From contig CABRGT010000024.1 of the NCBI GenBank assembly GCA_902470475.1, positions 1 through 26,155 of the forward strand: 26,155 nt of DNA, given 5' to 3'. This DNA comes from an uncultured Porphyromonadaceae bacterium (lineage in GTDB: Bacteria > Bacteroidota > Bacteroidia > Bacteroidales > Muribaculaceae). Each line of letters begins with the position of its first letter. The first letter of the stretch is position 1. The position numbers and the translations under genes were made by a program. The notes under the pieces are model-generated. The model searched no databases and was not told where the DNA came from. It saw only the letters and a program-made list of their open reading frames with translations. Below, piece after piece: positions 8,741 to 16,684 of this stretch.

Positions 8741-9784
8741 ATGTTCAAGAAATTACTTGTCACTGCACTGCTTCTCGCCGCATCCGTCCCTGCAATTTTT
8801 GCCCAGGGTGGCATGCAGGCAGCCGGCATCGCGTTCTACAACCTCGAAAATCTCTTCGACACCATTCCCAACAACCCTCTGGGACGCGATCTCGAATATA
8901 CCCCCGGCGGACAGAACCAGTGGGACTCGCGCAAGTACAATAACAAGCTGCATAATCTGGCATATGCCATCTCGCAGTTAACCACAAAGGTGACACCCAA
9001 GGGCCCCGCAGTCATCGGCGTCAGCGAAGTCGAGAACCGCGGCGTACTCGAGGATCTCGTCAGCCAGCCCGAACTCAAGCCCTGGAATCTGCAGATCTGC
9101 CACCACGACTCGCCCGACCGCCGAGGCATCGACGTGGGCCTGCTCTACAATCCCCGCTTCTTCAAGCTCCAGAACATCACCAACCACCGCCTCACCGCCG
9201 TTCCGTTCGCGACCCGCGACCAGATGTGTGTCTCCGGCCTGCTGCTCGGGCAGCCCGTCGCCATCATCGTCAACCACTGGCCGTCGCGCCTGGGCGGACA
9301 GGAGCAGTCGTCGCCCAACCGCGAGGCGGCCGCAGCCCTCTGCCTCCAGATAGCCGACTCGCTGTGGCAGGCCGAACCCGACCGCGGCGTCATCATCATG
9401 GGCGACCTCAACGACGACCCCATGGACAAATCATGCGCAAAAGTACTCGGAGCCCGCAAGAAAGCCGACGGCATCGAGGCTCACCAGTTCTTCAATCCTT
9501 TCTGGAAAATGCTCGACGACGGCATAGGCACCCTCGCCTACAAGAGTTCATGGAACCTCTTCGACCAGATCATCCTTTCGGGCAACCTCGTCAACGAAGA
9601 TGTCACCGGCCCGCAGAACTGGCACTTCTACAAAGCCATCGTACACAACCACGACTTCCTCAAGGACACCGAAGGCAACCGCCAGGGCTACCCCAAGCGC
9701 ACCTTCGCATCCGGCTCCTACCTCAACGGCTACAGCGACCACTTCCCCACCGAGGTAATACTCATCCGCAAGGTCGCCCGCTGA
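8741..9784 (+). CDS. Secreted endonuclease/exonuclease/phosphatase (EEP) family protein
   Basis: This 347-residue protein belongs to the Mg-dependent phosphodiester/phosphomonoester hydrolase superfamily that includes DNase I and exonuclease III. I chose the ATG at 8741 because it opens directly into a signal peptide, MFKKLLVTALLLAASVPAIF, with cleavage after AQ; an earlier ATG at 8666 would bury that signal. The catalytic motifs are all present: NLENLFD (34-40), SEVEN with the metal-binding Glu96, the central NHWPSR (178-183), GDLNDDP with Asp222 and Asn224 (221-227), and YSDHFP with the Asp333-His334 pair (331-336). There is no lipobox, so the protein is periplasmic or secreted. The substrate could be DNA, RNA, a nucleotide or a phospholipid head group. 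It is transcribed divergently from the TonB/DUF5689 operon, and the downstream gene shares an OB-like module with that operon. Confidence 0.88.
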   Translation: MFKKLLVTALLLAASVPAIFAQGGMQAAGIAFYNLENLFDTIPNNPLGRDLEYTPGGQNQWDSRKYNNKLHNLAYAISQLTTKVTPKGPAVIGVSEVENRGVLEDLVSQPELKPWNLQICHHDSPDRRGIDVGLLYNPRFFKLQNITNHRLTAVPFATRDQMCVSGLLLGQPVAIIVNHWPSRLGGQEQSSPNREAAAALCLQIADSLWQAEPDRGVIIMGDLNDDPMDKSCAKVLGARKKADGIEAHQFFNPFWKMLDDGIGTLAYKSSWNLFDQIILSGNLVNEDVTGPQNWHFYKAIVHNHDFLKDTEGNRQGYPKRTFASGSYLNGYSDHFPTEVILIRKVAR

Positions 9785-9847
9785 TCATCTCTGATTCCGG
9801 ACATACGTCCCGCACAGCGTCCGAAACCTCAACCGCCCCGACTTATC

Positions 9848-9855
9848 TAATTTTC
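9848..9855 (+). promoter_or_regulatory. Near-consensus -7 element (TAATTTTC)
   Basis: TAATTTTC differs from TAnnTTTG only at the last base and lies 26 nt before the ATG at 9881 in the 96-nt gap after the EEP gene. It may give the multidomain gene its own transcript in addition to read-through. This is weak evidence. Confidence 0.25.
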
Positions 9856-9880
9856 AATCTATACCCTAATTAAATTTCGT

Positions 9881-12151
9881 ATGAAAAAATTTTTACTTAG
9901 CTTAGCCATCGTGCTCGGCATGGGTTCGGCTGCCTCAGCTGCCTCCGTCACCCTGCCCGAAAACGGTACTGACTGGTCCGCGTACACCTGGACCCAGAGT
10001 GGCGACGACTTCACCGCCACCATCCAGGGCTACGAGTTCCTTCTCGCCAAGAGTGGCTCGACACAGGCCCTCGTCGCACCCGACAAGTACTCGATCCGCG
10101 TTTACGCCAACGCCAAGCTCACCGTCACAGCTCCCGCCGGCACTACTTTTAAGACCGTGACCGTAACCCTCGACAAGAACTCCAAGGCCACCGCTGCAAC
10201 CGCATCGACCGGCTGGACCGCATCGGCCATCGCCGACAGCAAGGTGACTTTCACTTCGACCACGGCACAGTCGACCATCACTTTTGACGGCGCAGGCAAG
10301 CAGCTCCGTGTAGCCACCATTACTTTCAGCGATGAGGCCGGCGAAGGCGGCGACACGCCCGTTGATCCCGGCACAAGCATCGCCAACGCCGAGGAAACCG
10401 CCTACACCGTGACCAAGGCCCTCGAGATCCTCGCCGCAGGCAAGGACCTCAACACCGAGGTTTACATCAAGGGCACCGTGAAGTCGGTTACAGAGGTCAG
10501 CACCCAGTACGGCAACGCCACCTACGTCATCACCGACGGCACCTCCGACCTCACCGTATTCCGCGGTTACTACCTCGAAGGTGTAAAGTTCACCTCGGCC
10601 GACCAGCTCACCGCAGGCATGGAAGTAATCCTCCTCGGCAAGCTCACCACTTATAAAGACGCAGCCCAGGTCAACACAGGCAGCAAGCTCGTCAAGGTTG
10701 AAGGCGGCACACCCATCGAGACCGTCGAGGTAGCCGACATCGCCGAGTTCATGGAACTCGCCGCAGGTGCCAAGGCCCGCATCACTTCGCCCGTCCAGGC
10801 CGTATGGCAGCACGGCAACTCGCTCTACATCCGCGACGCCAGCGGCACGACCCTCGTCTACGGTAAGCTCACCAACACCTACACCAGCGGCATGACCATC
10901 GCTGCCGGCATCGAAGGCTCTGTTGCCGAATATCAGGGTCTCAAGCAGATGGTTCCCGTCGACGCAACCTTTGCAGCAGGTGTCGCCGGCACTGCCATCG
11001 AGCCCGAAATCATCCAGATCGAGGAAGTTTCCACCGACCTCGCCTACGCTTACGTTGAATTCAAGGGCGTCACGGTTGCCGCCGTCGAAGGCAACACCCG
11101 TACCTTCACCATGACCGATGCTTCCGGTTCCGTCACCCTCTACCAGAACTGGACCGACATCGACATCCCCGTCGGCGACAACCTCAACGTCATCGGCTTC
11201 ATCGGCGTACACAGCGGCAATGCCCAGGTGCTCGCCGCCAAGGTTACCTCCGCAACCGGCCGCGAAGTAGTGGCCGCTCCCACCTTCAACCCCGCTGCAG
11301 GCGCTGTGATGGCCGGTACCCAGGTCACCATCGCCACCGCCACTGAAGGCGCCACCATCTACTACACCCTCGACGGCAGCCAGCCCACCGCAGCATCGGC
11401 CGTTTACACCGAACCCATCGAAATCACCGCCGCCACCACTGTCAAAGCTATCGCAGTCAAGGACGGCATGGACGACTCCGCAGTCGCTACCGCCGACTAT
11501 ACCATCAAGAGCGTAGGTCCGATCACCGGCACCACCGCAACATTCAACTTCACCGATCCCTCGACCCTCGACCCCGCCTACGCCAAGAGCGACGCCGTGG
11601 CCGACGGCACTACCGGCAACCTCAAGATCGACCTCGAGAACGGCGACATCTTCACCGCCAACGGCATCGTGCTCAACTCGAACGCCTCCGGCAACGTCGC
11701 TCGTCTCTACTGCCAGAAGCCCGACACCGACAGCGAAGCATGGTCATTCCGCTTCTACAAGAACAGCATTCTGACCGTTTCCTGCCAGACCGGCTACAAA
11801 CTCGTTTCGATCACCTTCGAGACTCTGAATGCTTCATCGACCACCGCTCTCGGCAAGTGCACATTCAGCACCGGCACATTCGCCGACAATGTCCTCACCT
11901 TCGACCAGGCCGCCGACAAGGCTGCCACCAGCGTAGCTATCACCAACCCGTCGAGCGGCGGTGCGACCGTCAGCCTCAAGGGTATGACTGTAGCCTTCAC
12001 CGAAGCCAGCGGCATCGCCGACGTTGAGATCGACGAAAACGCTCCCGTTGAATACTACAACCTCCAGGGCGTTCGCATCAATGGCGAACTCACCCCCGGC
12101 CTCTACATCCGTCGCCAGGGCAACGCAGCCACCAAGGTTATCGTGAAATAA
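9881..12151 (+). CDS. Secreted multidomain protein: OB-like modules, chitobiase-type C-domain and sorting-type C-terminus
   Basis: This 756-residue protein begins with a signal peptide ending ASAASV (about residue 20). It then has a beta-sandwich region (about 21-155) and an OB-like module (about 168-275) related to those of the two DUF5689 lipoproteins (VFRGYYLEG, TSADQL). A further pair of OB-like segments follows (about 280-460). A chitobiase/beta-hexosaminidase C-terminal-type domain (about 465-543) contains IYYTLDGSQPT. A jelly-roll-like domain lies at about 545-710. The final 30 residues read YYNLQGVRINGELTPGLYI and end in KVIVK, resembling Por/type IX secretion sorting domains of Bacteroidales. 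No catalytic motif is visible. It lies 96 nt behind the EEP gene and is followed by a clear terminator. I infer an extracellular or surface-bound substrate-binding protein of the same system. Confidence 0.75.
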   Translation: MKKFLLSLAIVLGMGSAASAASVTLPENGTDWSAYTWTQSGDDFTATIQGYEFLLAKSGSTQALVAPDKYSIRVYANAKLTVTAPAGTTFKTVTVTLDKNSKATAATASTGWTASAIADSKVTFTSTTAQSTITFDGAGKQLRVATITFSDEAGEGGDTPVDPGTSIANAEETAYTVTKALEILAAGKDLNTEVYIKGTVKSVTEVSTQYGNATYVITDGTSDLTVFRGYYLEGVKFTSADQLTAGMEVILLGKLTTYKDAAQVNTGSKLVKVEGGTPIETVEVADIAEFMELAAGAKARITSPVQAVWQHGNSLYIRDASGTTLVYGKLTNTYTSGMTIAAGIEGSVAEYQGLKQMVPVDATFAAGVAGTAIEPEIIQIEEVSTDLAYAYVEFKGVTVAAVEGNTRTFTMTDASGSVTLYQNWTDIDIPVGDNLNVIGFIGVHSGNAQVLAAKVTSATGREVVAAPTFNPAAGAVMAGTQVTIATATEGATIYYTLDGSQPTAASAVYTEPIEITAATTVKAIAVKDGMDDSAVATADYTIKSVGPITGTTATFNFTDPSTLDPAYAKSDAVADGTTGNLKIDLENGDIFTANGIVLNSNASGNVARLYCQKPDTDSEAWSFRFYKNSILTVSCQTGYKLVSITFETLNASSTTALGKCTFSTGTFADNVLTFDQAADKAATSVAITNPSSGGATVSLKGMTVAFTEASGIADVEIDENAPVEYYNLQGVRINGELTPGLYIRRQGNAATKVIVK

Positions 12152-12186
12152 TCATCCTCCGATACCCACATTATTATAAATAGAGA

Positions 12187-12227
12187 CAGGGCCGATCCCG
12201 CCACGGGACCGGCCCTGTTCCTGTTTT
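12187..12227 (+). terminator. Rho-independent terminator
   Basis: CAGGGCCG (12187-12194) pairs with CGGCCCTG (12210-12217), and an inner TCCCG/CGGGA stem extends the hairpin. It is followed by TTCCTGTTTT. It lies 35 nt after the stop of the secreted multidomain gene and isolates that operon from the glycosyltransferase gene. Confidence 0.8.
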
Positions 12228-12335
12228 CCGTCGGCCGCTGTATAAATCACCTCCGACACGACAATAACATCTACCGCCCGATACCACTTCAAAAAAAATG
12301 TAAGCATTCCGTTAGATACACTCGATAAATTTTAG

Positions 12336-12343
12336 TAATTTTG
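12336..12343 (+). promoter_or_regulatory. Bacteroidetes -7 element (TAATTTTG) for the glycosyltransferase
   Basis: TAATTTTG matches TAnnTTTG exactly, 31 nt before the ATG at 12375. A short inverted repeat, ATTGT-AA-ACAAT (12359-12370), lies just before the start codon and could be an operator or chance. Confidence 0.5.
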
Positions 12344-12374
12344 CATTATAATTCAACGATTGTAAACAATTGCA

Positions 12375-13562
12375 ATGGAATTTCCGCCATTTGACTTAGC
12401 AAGCGCCGATTGGCTGCTGCCCGCCATAGGTGCCGCAGCCTCACTCATTGCGCTCAGCATTTTCCTGCTGCTGATAATACCGGTAGTCCGGTGCCGGCGG
12501 GCCTGCGACACCGCCGATATACGCCCGCAAGTCAGCGGACGCCTCGACGGAGCTTCGGTCATCGTCTACTCCGCCGACGAATACAGCCTCCTCGCCCAAC
12601 TCCTCCCCCGCCTGCTCGCACAGGAATACGATGCCGAGTTCGAAGTGATCGTAGTCAATGAAGGCGATTCACCGCAAGTGCGCGATGTAGTCGAATCAAT
12701 GCAGATCTCACACCGCAACCTTTACCTGACCCACACACCCGAAGGCGCCCGCAACCTTAGCCGCAAGAAACTCGCCATAACCCTCGGCGTAAAAGCCGCC
12801 CGCTATCCGGTGGTCGTCCTCACCCGCGCAGGCGCCGTGATCGACTCTGACCGGTGGCTCGCATCCATAATGCGCCACTTCTCTCCCGACAACCACACCG
12901 AACTCGTCCTCGGATATGCCGCGGCCGCTCCGTACGAGGACACCGGCTGGGGCAGGCGCACCCGATCGTTCGACAACGTGGCCGACTCCACGATATGGCT
13001 TTCCGACGCATTGCGCGGACATCCCTGGCGCGGCACTGAGTTCAACCTTGCCTATACACGCGAACTGTTCTTCCGAGTCAAAGGCTTCTCAAGCCATCTC
13101 AACCTGCGCGACGGCGACGACGACATCTTCATCAGCTCCATAGCCACAGAAGCCAACACGGCCGTAGAACTCAGCCTCGGATCCATCGTCGAAGTTCCGG
13201 GCAACAACACCCGGCGTATCGCGCGCGAACGCCTGCGCCGACGCATGTTCACATCCCGCTTCATCCCCCGCCGCCCGCGGCTGCTCCCCGCTCTCGCATG
13301 GATCTGCTACGCGGCGGGCTTCGTCGTTCCGGTCATAGCTGCTGCACTGCCGCCCTATAACCTCGCCACATGGGCCTGCGCCGCGGCTGCTCTTCTGCTA
13401 TGGTATCCTGCCGGCATGGTATGGATCATGGCCGACCGCGCGCTATGCGGGCGCCGCCTTCTGCTCACACTGCCGTTCCTGGCCGCGACAAGACCGCTGC
13501 GCCGATGCGCGGCCGCAATCGCCGCACGGCTGCGGCACAGCAAACGATACACCTGGGAATAA
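12375..13562 (+). CDS. Family 2 glycosyltransferase-like membrane protein with altered DxD motif
   Basis: This 395-residue protein has an N-terminal transmembrane segment (about 13-36), a GT-A type catalytic domain (about 55-290, opening ASVIVYSADEYSLLAQLLPR and containing FEVIVVNEGD), and hydrophobic C-terminal segments (about 305-365). The layout fits a cytoplasmic-face glycosyltransferase anchored in the inner membrane. The later acidic motif RDGDDDIF (245-252), typical of Bacteroidetes members, is present. Where these enzymes normally carry T-D-A-D for metal and nucleotide-sugar binding, this protein reads TRAGA (150-154). The arginine-rich segment at about 278-295 replaces the usual Q/RxxRW region. 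It could be a divergent active enzyme or a pseudoenzyme. It is monocistronic or co-transcribed with the Lrp gene 46 nt downstream. Confidence 0.8.
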   Translation: MEFPPFDLASADWLLPAIGAAASLIALSIFLLLIIPVVRCRRACDTADIRPQVSGRLDGASVIVYSADEYSLLAQLLPRLLAQEYDAEFEVIVVNEGDSPQVRDVVESMQISHRNLYLTHTPEGARNLSRKKLAITLGVKAARYPVVVLTRAGAVIDSDRWLASIMRHFSPDNHTELVLGYAAAAPYEDTGWGRRTRSFDNVADSTIWLSDALRGHPWRGTEFNLAYTRELFFRVKGFSSHLNLRDGDDDIFISSIATEANTAVELSLGSIVEVPGNNTRRIARERLRRRMFTSRFIPRRPRLLPALAWICYAAGFVVPVIAAALPPYNLATWACAAAALLLWYPAGMVWIMADRALCGRRLLLTLPFLAATRPLRRCAAAIAARLRHSKRYTWE

Positions 13563-13608
13563 CTCTGAATAATCACATATTAACCTTCACAAATCCACCC
13601 TGACTGAT

Positions 13609-14070
13609 ATGTCTCGCCAATCTTTAGACCAACTCGACCTGAACATCCTCAGAAACCTGTCGCTCAATGCCCGAAAGCCATATCTGGAAATCGCACGCGA
13701 GTGCGGCGTTTCCGGAGCCGCCATCCACCAGCGTATCCAGCGCCTGTCGCAGATCGGCATTATCAAAGGCTCGGAATGCCTCATCGACCCCGCGGCCGTC
13801 GGATTCGACACATGCGCCTACGTGGGCCTTTATCTCCGCGACCCCTCGCAGTACAATTCCGTTGTGACAGCCCTTGAGAAAATGCCCGAAATCGTCGAGT
13901 GCCACTACACGACCGGACAGTACGACATATTCATCAAGCTCTACGCACGCAACAACGACCATCTGCTCCATATCCTGCAGAAAATCCAGGAACTCGGCAT
14001 GGCCCGCACCGAGACACTCATCTCATTCAAGCAGATCTTCAAGCGCCAGATGCATATCGACGAAAACTGA
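13609..14070 (+). CDS. Lrp/AsnC family transcriptional regulator
   Basis: This 153-residue protein has the standard Lrp/AsnC length and build. An N-terminal winged helix-turn-helix (about 5-60) includes LDQLDLNILRNLSLNARKPY and the recognition region GAAIHQRIQRL. A RAM/AsnC effector-binding ligand domain follows (about 68-145), with YVGLYLRDPS and the CHYTTGQYDIFIKLYAR strand. Members sense amino acids and form dimers or octamers that bend DNA. The ligand and targets are not readable here. It sits 46 nt after the glycosyltransferase gene with no clear promoter of its own in that gap, and upstream of the second TonB receptor, from which it is separated by a possible terminator and 177 nt. Confidence 0.9.
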   Translation: MSRQSLDQLDLNILRNLSLNARKPYLEIARECGVSGAAIHQRIQRLSQIGIIKGSECLIDPAAVGFDTCAYVGLYLRDPSQYNSVVTALEKMPEIVECHYTTGQYDIFIKLYARNNDHLLHILQKIQELGMARTETLISFKQIFKRQMHIDEN

Positions 14071-14104
14071 TCCTCTACCATCCTGTCCTCCAGCTAAAAT
14101 CGCG

Positions 14105-14147
14105 GCACCGGCCGCCGGCGCTGTATCATTTTTACATTTTTTTGCAC
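14105..14147 (+). terminator. Possible terminator after the Lrp gene
   Basis: GCACCG (14105-14110) can pair with CGGCGC (14116-14121) with one mismatch around a 5-nt loop. T-rich tracts follow at about 14129-14133 and 14137-14143. The stem is short, so this is tentative, but the position 34 nt after the Lrp stop is sensible. Confidence 0.4.
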
Positions 14148-14209
14148 CGTCTCTGTCATTTTCGGATACTTCACTGCGTCTTATATACTGAAAACAAATC
14201 AGAATATTT

Positions 14210-14217
14210 CAACTTTG
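14210..14217 (+). promoter_or_regulatory. Near-consensus -7 element (CAACTTTG)
   Basis: CAACTTTG differs from TAnnTTTG only at the first base and lies 30 nt before the ATG at 14248. It is the best promoter candidate for the second TonB receptor cluster. No clear -33 box is seen. Confidence 0.3.
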
Positions 14218-14247
14218 CAGTAAAGACTCATTCCTAATCCTTTGAAA

Positions 14248-16674
14248 ATGACACTACGCGCGTTCCTTGCAGCTCTTACTCTCACTACCGCCGCAGCCGT
14301 CCAGGCCTATAACGTCACGGCCACCGTCGTTGACACCGTCGGCGAATCTCTACCATATGTCACCTACCGTATCTACCCCGACTCGGCTACCGTGGCCACC
14401 GTATCAGGCACATCCGACGAACTCGGGCAGATCAGCCAGAACATCGCTAAAGCCGGCCCCTACCGGCTCACGCTAAGCTATGTCGGAATGGCCGACAAGT
14501 CGGCCGCCTTCACCGTGGGCGACTCCAATGCCAAGGTCGACCTCGGACGCCTGGTCATGACCGACGACGCCCAGCAGCTCGAGAATATCACCGTCACCGC
14601 ACAGCGCCCCCTGGTAGTCAAGAAAATCGACCGACTCGAGTACGACGTCACCGCCGACCCGGCCACACCGACATCCACGCTCAACGAAATCCTGCGCAAA
14701 GTGCCGATGGTCAGCGTCGATCCCGACGGCACCATCAAGGTCAACGGCTCCACCAACTTCAAGATCTACAAGAACGGACGCCCGAGCAACTCGCTCAGCC
14801 GCAACGCCAAGGATCTCTTCGCTGCCATGCCCGCATCGATGATCAAGCGTATCGAGGTCATCACCGAACCCGGCGCCGAATACGATGCCGAAGGCACCAC
14901 CGCCATTCTCAACATCGTCACCGACAGCAAATCATCCGTCAAGGGCGTCCTGGGCAACGTCAGCACCTACTGGACCACAGACCAATCGACCCCGGGCATC
15001 AACACCTGGATCACCTCGGAGATCGACAAGGTCACCTTCAACGTCTACGGGGGCTACCAGGGCATCGGCGGCCCACAGACAAAGTCACACTCCGAATCGC
15101 GTACCTACTACCCCGACGGCACATCGCGCCGCAACACCGGCGAAAGCCGCGACAAAGGCAACTTCGGATACTTCGGCCTCGACGCATCATATCAGCCAGA
15201 CACACTCAACCTGTTCACAGCTGAAATCAACGGCTACGCATACGACGCATCTGAGAAAGGCACCGACTTCGAGGCTCTCATGACGACCGACCCCGACGGT
15301 ATCGAGCAGATACTCGGATCGTACCGCTCGCGCACCGACAACCCCTACTCCCGCTATCTCGACTTCGACGCCGCCGTCAACTTCCAGCACAACACTCACC
15401 GCAAGGGCGAAGTCTACACATTCTCCTATCTTATATCACACACCAACCAGAGTTCACACTCGCAGGTCTACTACTCCGACTTCACCGGCTCCGAGCAGCT
15501 GCCCTATTCGGCCATCCTCTCCAAGTACGACCTCAGCTTCTACGAGCACACTCTACAGGCCGACTGGTCGCGCCAGCTCGGCATCCACAACCTCGATTTC
15601 GGTGTAAAAGGCATCTTCCGCCGCAACCACTCCACCAACGAATTCGAATACGTCGGTATGGGCGACAACGACAATGAATTCCGCCACATCACCGACATAG
15701 CAGCCGTCTACGGCCAGTACTCCGTGCGTCTGGGCAAGTTCAATCTCCGTGCCGGTCTCCGGTATGAATTCTCCCACATGAAGGCTTCGTTCCCCGACGG
15801 CTCCGCCACCGACTATTCGTCAAACCTCAGCGACCTTGTGCCCAGCGCCGCCGTGTCGTGGTCGATCAATGATGCAAATTCTCTGTCACTCAACTATTCG
15901 ACCTCGATCAGCCGACCCGGCATCAATTATCTGAACCCGGCCGTAACGATCACACCGACCTCCGTCAGCTTCGGCAACCCCGACCTGGGCAGCGCACGGC
16001 GCCAGTCGGCCAAGCTCACCTACATGCTCATCAAGAACAAGGTCAACTTCCAGCTTTCGGCCGACTACGGCCTGGTCAACAACGGTGTAGCCGGCTACAG
16101 ATATCTTACCGACGACAATATCATCACTTCGACCTACACCAACAACGGCCACGAGCGCCGTCTGACATTCGGCTCCTACGTACAGTGGTCGCCCGACGAC
16201 AAGACACAGTTCATGTGCCAGGCCCGCGTCTCATATTACCGCGTCTCGCAATTCGGCATGAGCCTCTCGCGATGGGATCCGTACGTCTACGCAAACATCC
16301 GGCGCACCCTTCCCTGGAAACTCCAGGCCGGCGCATTCTGCTTCTATCAGCGCGGCGGTATCAACAGCGTCTACCAGTACTGGTCGCAGCCGTTCTCCGG
16401 AACATACTACGGCATATCGCTGGGCCGCACCTTCCTCAAGGGCGACCGCCTCAATGTCCGCGCCGAGCTGCTCAACCCCATCTCGCCCAAGTACGCCCGT
16501 TTCAGCATCAACACCGTCAACGGCGACTACACAGGCTATTCCAACAGCTACCAACACCGCGGCATACAGGCCCGATTCTCGATCAGCTACCGCTTCGGCT
16601 CGCTTCAGGCCCAGGTCAAGAAGACCTCGCGCTCGATCGAGAACGACGACCTCGTCGGCCGCAAGACAGAATAA
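14248..16674 (+). CDS. TonB-dependent receptor, outer membrane beta-barrel family (OMP_b-brl_3 type)
   Basis: I chose the ATG at 14248 over an in-frame TTG two codons earlier; it gives 808 residues. A signal peptide (about 1-20, ending VQA) precedes a carboxypeptidase-regulatory-like domain (about 21-105) and a plug-like domain (about 110-225) with ITVTAQRPLVVKKIDRLEYD, NEILRKVPMVSVDPDG and IKRIEVITEPGAEYDAEG. The barrel follows. The C-terminal tail runs past the last strand as SLQAQVKKTSRSIENDDL, a tail I recognise in this subfamily. These proteins resemble TonB receptors but often occur without binding lipoproteins, and their substrates are mostly unknown. The next gene starts 10 nt after the stop and the third overlaps the second, so all three probably share a transcript. 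The receptor is unrelated in detail to the one at 5628-8399. Confidence 0.88.
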   Translation: MTLRAFLAALTLTTAAAVQAYNVTATVVDTVGESLPYVTYRIYPDSATVATVSGTSDELGQISQNIAKAGPYRLTLSYVGMADKSAAFTVGDSNAKVDLGRLVMTDDAQQLENITVTAQRPLVVKKIDRLEYDVTADPATPTSTLNEILRKVPMVSVDPDGTIKVNGSTNFKIYKNGRPSNSLSRNAKDLFAAMPASMIKRIEVITEPGAEYDAEGTTAILNIVTDSKSSVKGVLGNVSTYWTTDQSTPGINTWITSEIDKVTFNVYGGYQGIGGPQTKSHSESRTYYPDGTSRRNTGESRDKGNFGYFGLDASYQPDTLNLFTAEINGYAYDASEKGTDFEALMTTDPDGIEQILGSYRSRTDNPYSRYLDFDAAVNFQHNTHRKGEVYTFSYLISHTNQSSHSQVYYSDFTGSEQLPYSAILSKYDLSFYEHTLQADWSRQLGIHNLDFGVKGIFRRNHSTNEFEYVGMGDNDNEFRHITDIAAVYGQYSVRLGKFNLRAGLRYEFSHMKASFPDGSATDYSSNLSDLVPSAAVSWSINDANSLSLNYSTSISRPGINYLNPAVTITPTSVSFGNPDLGSARRQSAKLTYMLIKNKVNFQLSADYGLVNNGVAGYRYLTDDNIITSTYTNNGHERRLTFGSYVQWSPDDKTQFMCQARVSYYRVSQFGMSLSRWDPYVYANIRRTLPWKLQAGAFCFYQRGGINSVYQYWSQPFSGTYYGISLGRTFLKGDRLNVRAELLNPISPKYARFSINTVNGDYTGYSNSYQHRGIQARFSISYRFGSLQAQVKKTSRSIENDDLVGRKTE

Positions 16675-16684
16675 CCGCGTTCTG

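Noticed and set aside
8527..8943. Open frame of 138 codons in the divergent control region
   Set aside because: It crosses promoter-like sequence and enters the EEP gene out of frame. The protein has no domain, and the EEP signal peptide fixes the real start at 8741.
9935..11212. Minus-strand open frame of 425 codons opposite the secreted OB-like gene
   Set aside because: Its Gly/Asp/Val-rich composition mirrors the sense protein, and it has no start context or motif.
14206..14247. TTG start at 14242 for the second TonB receptor
   Set aside because: An ATG two codons downstream gives the same signal peptide and is the more usual start.
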